Origin: Acanthaster planci
Lineage: Eukaryota > Echinodermata > Asteroidea > Valvatida > Acanthasteridae
Reading direction: 5' to 3'
NCBI RefSeq assembly: GCF_001949145.1
Contig: NW_019091402.1
Location: 1,260,648-1,320,647 of the forward strand
DNA: 60,000 bases
Shown: one piece after another, positions 47,932 through 60,000 of the stretch
Numbering within the stretch: position 1 is the stretch's first letter
How the letters are laid out: the number at the start of each line of letters is the position of its first letter
Notes under the pieces: generated by a model
What the model saw: only the letters and a program-made list of their open reading frames with translations
What the model was told of the DNA's origin: nothing
The model's database searches: none
Made by a program: the position numbers and the translations under genes

Positions 47932-50894
47932 GAGTGCAGGAACTTATATGAGTTCACCCCTTTATATTATGTAGAAATGCTCCCAAAAAACTTCTGTTGG
48001 GATAATTATGTCGGTAAGTATTTCTGTCACTGCGTATCCCTCGGTTTTGTCTCGGGGGAGTTGGAATTCTAAGGCGAAGACCCATTGTTGGAGAATTTTG
48101 CGGTCGTGCAGTCTGCCAGTTCCAATTGAAGTTCTCCAAGTTCAGGCCGACCCTATTGCTAAAAATACTCAGATCCTTCACGCAACCATCCGCAATGTGG
48201 GTGGCAAGGTCGGGCCGTGTCTGTGCGCCGTGTGTGGCCCCCGATGAGCTGTAGCCGTCACACCGGCTAGGTTTATTAATCCCCCGAGGGTATCGGCTCA
48301 AGTTCTTATTTTACACCCATTAATGGTGAAGAGATTGACAGAATCGACTGGGGTTCGTGGTTGAAGACTTGAGGCACGGCGCCACCTTGTGACAAAATTA
48401 CACACCCAACAGGAACTGATGCATCGAGTGAGCTAAGGTTTAATTTGCGAGATCCTACACCCGATCTACGCCCAAATAATAAAAATCTGTTTTAATTCCA
48501 ACTTTCCTTTGGACTTAACCTCTTGTTTGGTCTAGGGATATGAAATAACACCAATTAAACTAATTAGCAATTTACTGTTAATTATACAACGCGGCGGTGG
48601 GCCTAGTAGCTCTCACACGAGATCCCTGCCTTTGATGCTTATAGTTAAATCCCCAAGCTTGTTTCTTTTGAAGGTTGCAAGACATTTCTGTCATCGAAAT
48701 TGCCGTTTCCCATTTGCGTGCGTAATGAAAAACGACTACTTAATTGATCTGTAATCAAAACAACCCCCCGCCCTGCTTAAAAATCTAGTTCCGTAATGTA
48801 ACGTGTGACAACACACACATAAATTATTAATACCAAAAACAAAATTGGACGATTTAAAAAGGAAACGAGTAAATTACACAATTTTGTTTTGTTTCCAGTT
48901 TTAAAGGGGTCCATGCAATGCAATTATTGTATTACAACTCTTGAAAATGCATCTTTGAGTTTTCAATTAACCTTATTTTCATTTTTTTTAGCTATATTAA
49001 AGGGTATTTTGGAGCCGCTATAGGTTTTATGCTAATAATTTCCATAATTCGTGACCTAAATTATGATGCCGGGGTCTAAGCCAAACCGCTGGAATAATTA
49101 TATCATTTTTCTGCCACCGCAAAATACCATTTCTTTTGTAAGTTTAAAGAACATCACTTTCTTAGAAATCTTTTCAATGAGTCTATTTATGAGTCAGTAT
49201 TTGGAAGACAAAGGCATAGGCCTATTAACGGGATGGTGTCTTCCCCGATTTCACCGCAACAACCCCCTCAGTTGTTCGTAAAAGCTTGAGTATTTTAAAT
49301 GTTTTTAAAATTTTTCATGAGGATGTCAAACAGTTCGTGGATTTGAAGAAGAGTTACAGATGCACAGAAAGTGTTTCTAAGAAAAAATCATATCACGAAC
49401 CTTTAAATCAACAGTGCATGCTTCCAAGTTCTAGATATGTGCAACCATCGAACACCATACGCAACATCATCGATCATCGTGTGCGACCAGAACTGATTCC
49501 GTTCGATGGAGCTAGGGTAACTTTTCAGACAGTGGAAAGCAAAGGTTTGAAAAGGGTTTCTGTGCTTATATTATTAAGAAAACATAAAGCCTGCCTACAT
49601 GGAAAGCTGAAACAGATGTCAAAGTAATTGTGAAAAGGCTGTTGATGAGATTTTAGGGCAAGGCAGAATTGGCATAGGCCTAGTCCTACTAGTATTAAAT
49701 TGACATTTCTGTCTACTGTCAATTGAGTAGACAGTTTAGAAATCTTTTGCATGTAGTCATATGCTTTTTACATTTAGCTTTGAATTTTTCGGTTGATTTT
49801 CCGTCATTGATGGCTACCTGCCTACTCTTGTTTCACTTTAGCGGAGTACTCTAGTGCCTGTTTGCCTGTATTCATCTCATTCCCTCTCTTCGGTCAGTGC
49901 TCGGTAGCTTTCGCCCGTGGGACCGGGATTGGGCGTACGTGAACCATCTGCTAACCAATCCCCCTGCAAAATGATCATTTTGAGGATCATGTTCCAGTAT
50001 TAGGAAAGGTCTAGGTGCATTTGATGGACGATTCAAATTATTATTATGAAGTTTAATATTTGGGTAAATTATGCAACTTACACGCTCGCCCACTATGAGT
50101 TTCTGAACACAAGAGGGCGCTCTGTGGAAAACGCATGCGGATCGTTTCATTAGGTTGTAACTTGTAAACATACAGTACATGTACAACGTGCATTGATCTT
50201 GATTGACACAATCATAACTTCAAAAGGTTACCGGTATTTTGTCAGATTAGTCGGCCGTAACTGGATCTGCATACTGATTTGCTTCTCTAATATCTGATGA
50301 CTGGGTACGCTTAAAAGTTCTGCCTTTTTCTGTCCCCGTAGGCCTACATGTCAAGTCATGGAAGTCGGCGATTTCATTCAGAATCAACCGTTGATACTGC
50401 AATGCAATTGCGCTGATTGACTGACCGTGCCTAACAGCGATAACCTGGCTGAGCCCGAGAAAGGAGCACTTTTTTGCCATCTCAACAGGCATGACAGACT
50501 CTCTTGATAAGCCTAGTGGGGCAGCTTGCATTCGAGCGGTAGTGGGGAGACAGTGTCGAGTAGGAACGTAGGTCTAACTATTCATTTACCTGACGTCTGT
50601 CTGCGTAATCCACTACAGGTCCAATGTGTTTCAAATTTTTACGTCAATAAATTCTAAGAAAACGCCCATTTTCTGTGCACAGTACCTTCAGACGTGTTTG
50701 TCAGATTTGATTTGAAGCAGTTTCATTCAGAGTGCCTGGTAGTATTTACCGCTTTGATGTTCATGCTCTCACTCTTGTTTTGTACACTGTTACCATGGTT
50801 ACTGGTAAATTCTGATGATCCCTAACAGGCTTCTAGTAGCAGTCCAAACTGGTCACATAAATTGATTGATTTGCTATTTTTTTATGAAGCTCCA

Positions 50895-59043
<8,149 letters not shown>

Positions 59044-59661
59044 GGATTTACTGCCAAAGGGACTTAGACTGGGAAGCTCATCGCGGCCTTTTTATATGCA
59101 CGCTGAAATAGTCAATTCTGTTTAAAGGCATTTGTGTGCATGTGTATTGAACAACTGTAGTGCAGAAGTCAACTTTTAATCCAAAAAAGGGCAAAATAGC
59201 ATGAACCATTTTCAGGCTGTACTCAAAGGATTGCATGTTGATAGATCATTTTTATAAACCTTGGCATTAAGAAAGCCACCATTTCAACTCAAAGTCTTTA
59301 CCTGACGGGATAACTTGATTGACACGTGGTGACATTCAGTGTACACTCAATGTTTAGATTTACTTTTTTTTAAACAGATAACGCAGTTTCAGACGAGACC
59401 ATGAGGCGCATGTGTGTTGTTTTTACAGATCTATTTTATTCAAACATTTCTCTTTAAAACATAAATTACTCCACTTAAGAGGTGAAACACCTTTGCTGAA
59501 CATAAGGTCTGTTTAGTTTGGCAAAGCAAAGAGAAACCGGTTGAACTGGAAAGGAGAGATGCATACACTTATTTACTTTCAACTGGTTTTCAAATTTGCT
59601 TAGCTGAATTGTAAACTGGCTAAGCCATTTCGTAACTGCTAAGTATTTTGTATTTAACCCT
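59044..59661. other. TGS1 3' untranslated / downstream region
   Basis: AT-rich sequence after the TGA. No AATAAA or ATTAAA is visible, so the polyadenylation site is unknown or uses a variant signal. Confidence 0.5.
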
Positions 59662-59928
59662 AACCCTGCCAGATGCAGCAGAGTCCATCAGGTGAAAAAG
59701 AAAAAGTCTGATGCACTTGGCAATCAACGGCAGCCGAACAAACTGGCCATGTTGAGACAATGGGAGCTAGTCCCATTGAACGATGCCACTGTTGGATCTT
59801 GTTGGTGATTGGCAACCCCAGACTCCCAGGCTGTTTGGCCTTGAGGAGAGTTGACCTGTTGGATCTTGTTACACTGGGCAGTTAAGCCGCTTTGACAAAC
59901 GATGCAGTTTGATGCATCTGGCAGGGTT
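59662..59928. mobile_element. Candidate inverted-repeat element downstream of TGS1
   Basis: AACCCTGCCAGATGCA at 59,662-59,677 is the exact inverse of TGCATCTGGCAGGGTT at 59,913-59,928. The 235-bp interior holds a direct repeat, CTGTTGGATCTTGTT, twice (near 59,790 and 59,857). Perfect 16-bp termini spaced ~267 bp apart suggest a MITE-like element, but only one copy is visible here. Confidence 0.5.
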
Positions 59929-60000
59929 TCTAGCCAAAGCAGGCTGGGGGTTAGGTTTAACGATGCTGCAATTCCTGGTCAGATGTTTCCAGCAAATCAG

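Larger units (their letters stand above)
45400..50894. other. Intergenic and TGS1 upstream region
   Basis: Short open frames only. Holds the 46.08-kb NRF-1 palindrome, a G8 repeat end at 46.79 kb, the TTTA array at 47.9 kb and a CTCF-like AAGAGGGCGCT at 50,111-50,121. The TGS1 promoter presumably lies in the last several hundred bases, but no TATA box or initiator can be asserted. Confidence 0.5.

Overview
This is a eukaryotic, animal nuclear window: a large stretch of non-coding DNA followed by one well-supported intron-rich gene. An invertebrate deuterostome is most likely, probably an echinoderm and perhaps a sea star. That guess rests on the style of the gene, on AT-rich intergenic DNA with frequent 'taggccta' words, and on miniature inverted-repeat elements starting GGGGCCAATTTCATAGAGCTGC that I associate from memory with echinoderm genomes. 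Species is not determined.

Layout. Roughly 1-50,890 is gene-poor. It holds one canonical nuclear tRNA-Gly(GCC) gene on the minus strand (33,682-33,752) with a T6 terminator, two decayed tRNA-derived SINEs (about 9.86-10.02 kb and 20.88-21.09 kb), two copies of a ~240-bp inverted-repeat element (1.64 and 45.16 kb), three copies of a ~120-bp fold-back element (18.92, 19.62 and 24.58 kb), a diverged tandem duplication of a ~1.2-kb unit (7.04-9.42 kb), CpG-rich islands near 17, 20 and 22 kb, palindromic NRF-1-type words, and many G/C homopolymer tracts. Two exon-like open frames (minus strand, 1-289 and 23,661-24,002) are listed at low confidence. I recognise no protein domain in this half.

From 50,895 to 59,043 on the plus strand lies a complete orthologue of TGS1, trimethylguanosine synthase (PIMT). 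I could join ten coding exons with consistent reading phases into one frame of 1,164 codons plus a stop. It has the N-terminal conserved block, Trp/Tyr-rich blocks in the middle and the C-terminal SAM-dependent cap methyltransferase domain ([22 protein letters not shown]). Intron 7 carries a 5'-truncated, frameshifted antisense LINE.

The most interesting point is intron 8. GT-AG splicing does not keep the frame there, but an AT-AC intron does. Its ends match the minor (U12) spliceosome consensus: ATATCCTTT at the 5' end and TTCCTTAAC as branch site 11-12 nt before AC. TGS1 trimethylates the caps of Sm-class snRNAs, a class that includes the minor-spliceosome U11, U12 and U4atac RNAs, so expression of this gene would depend on RNAs that its own product modifies.
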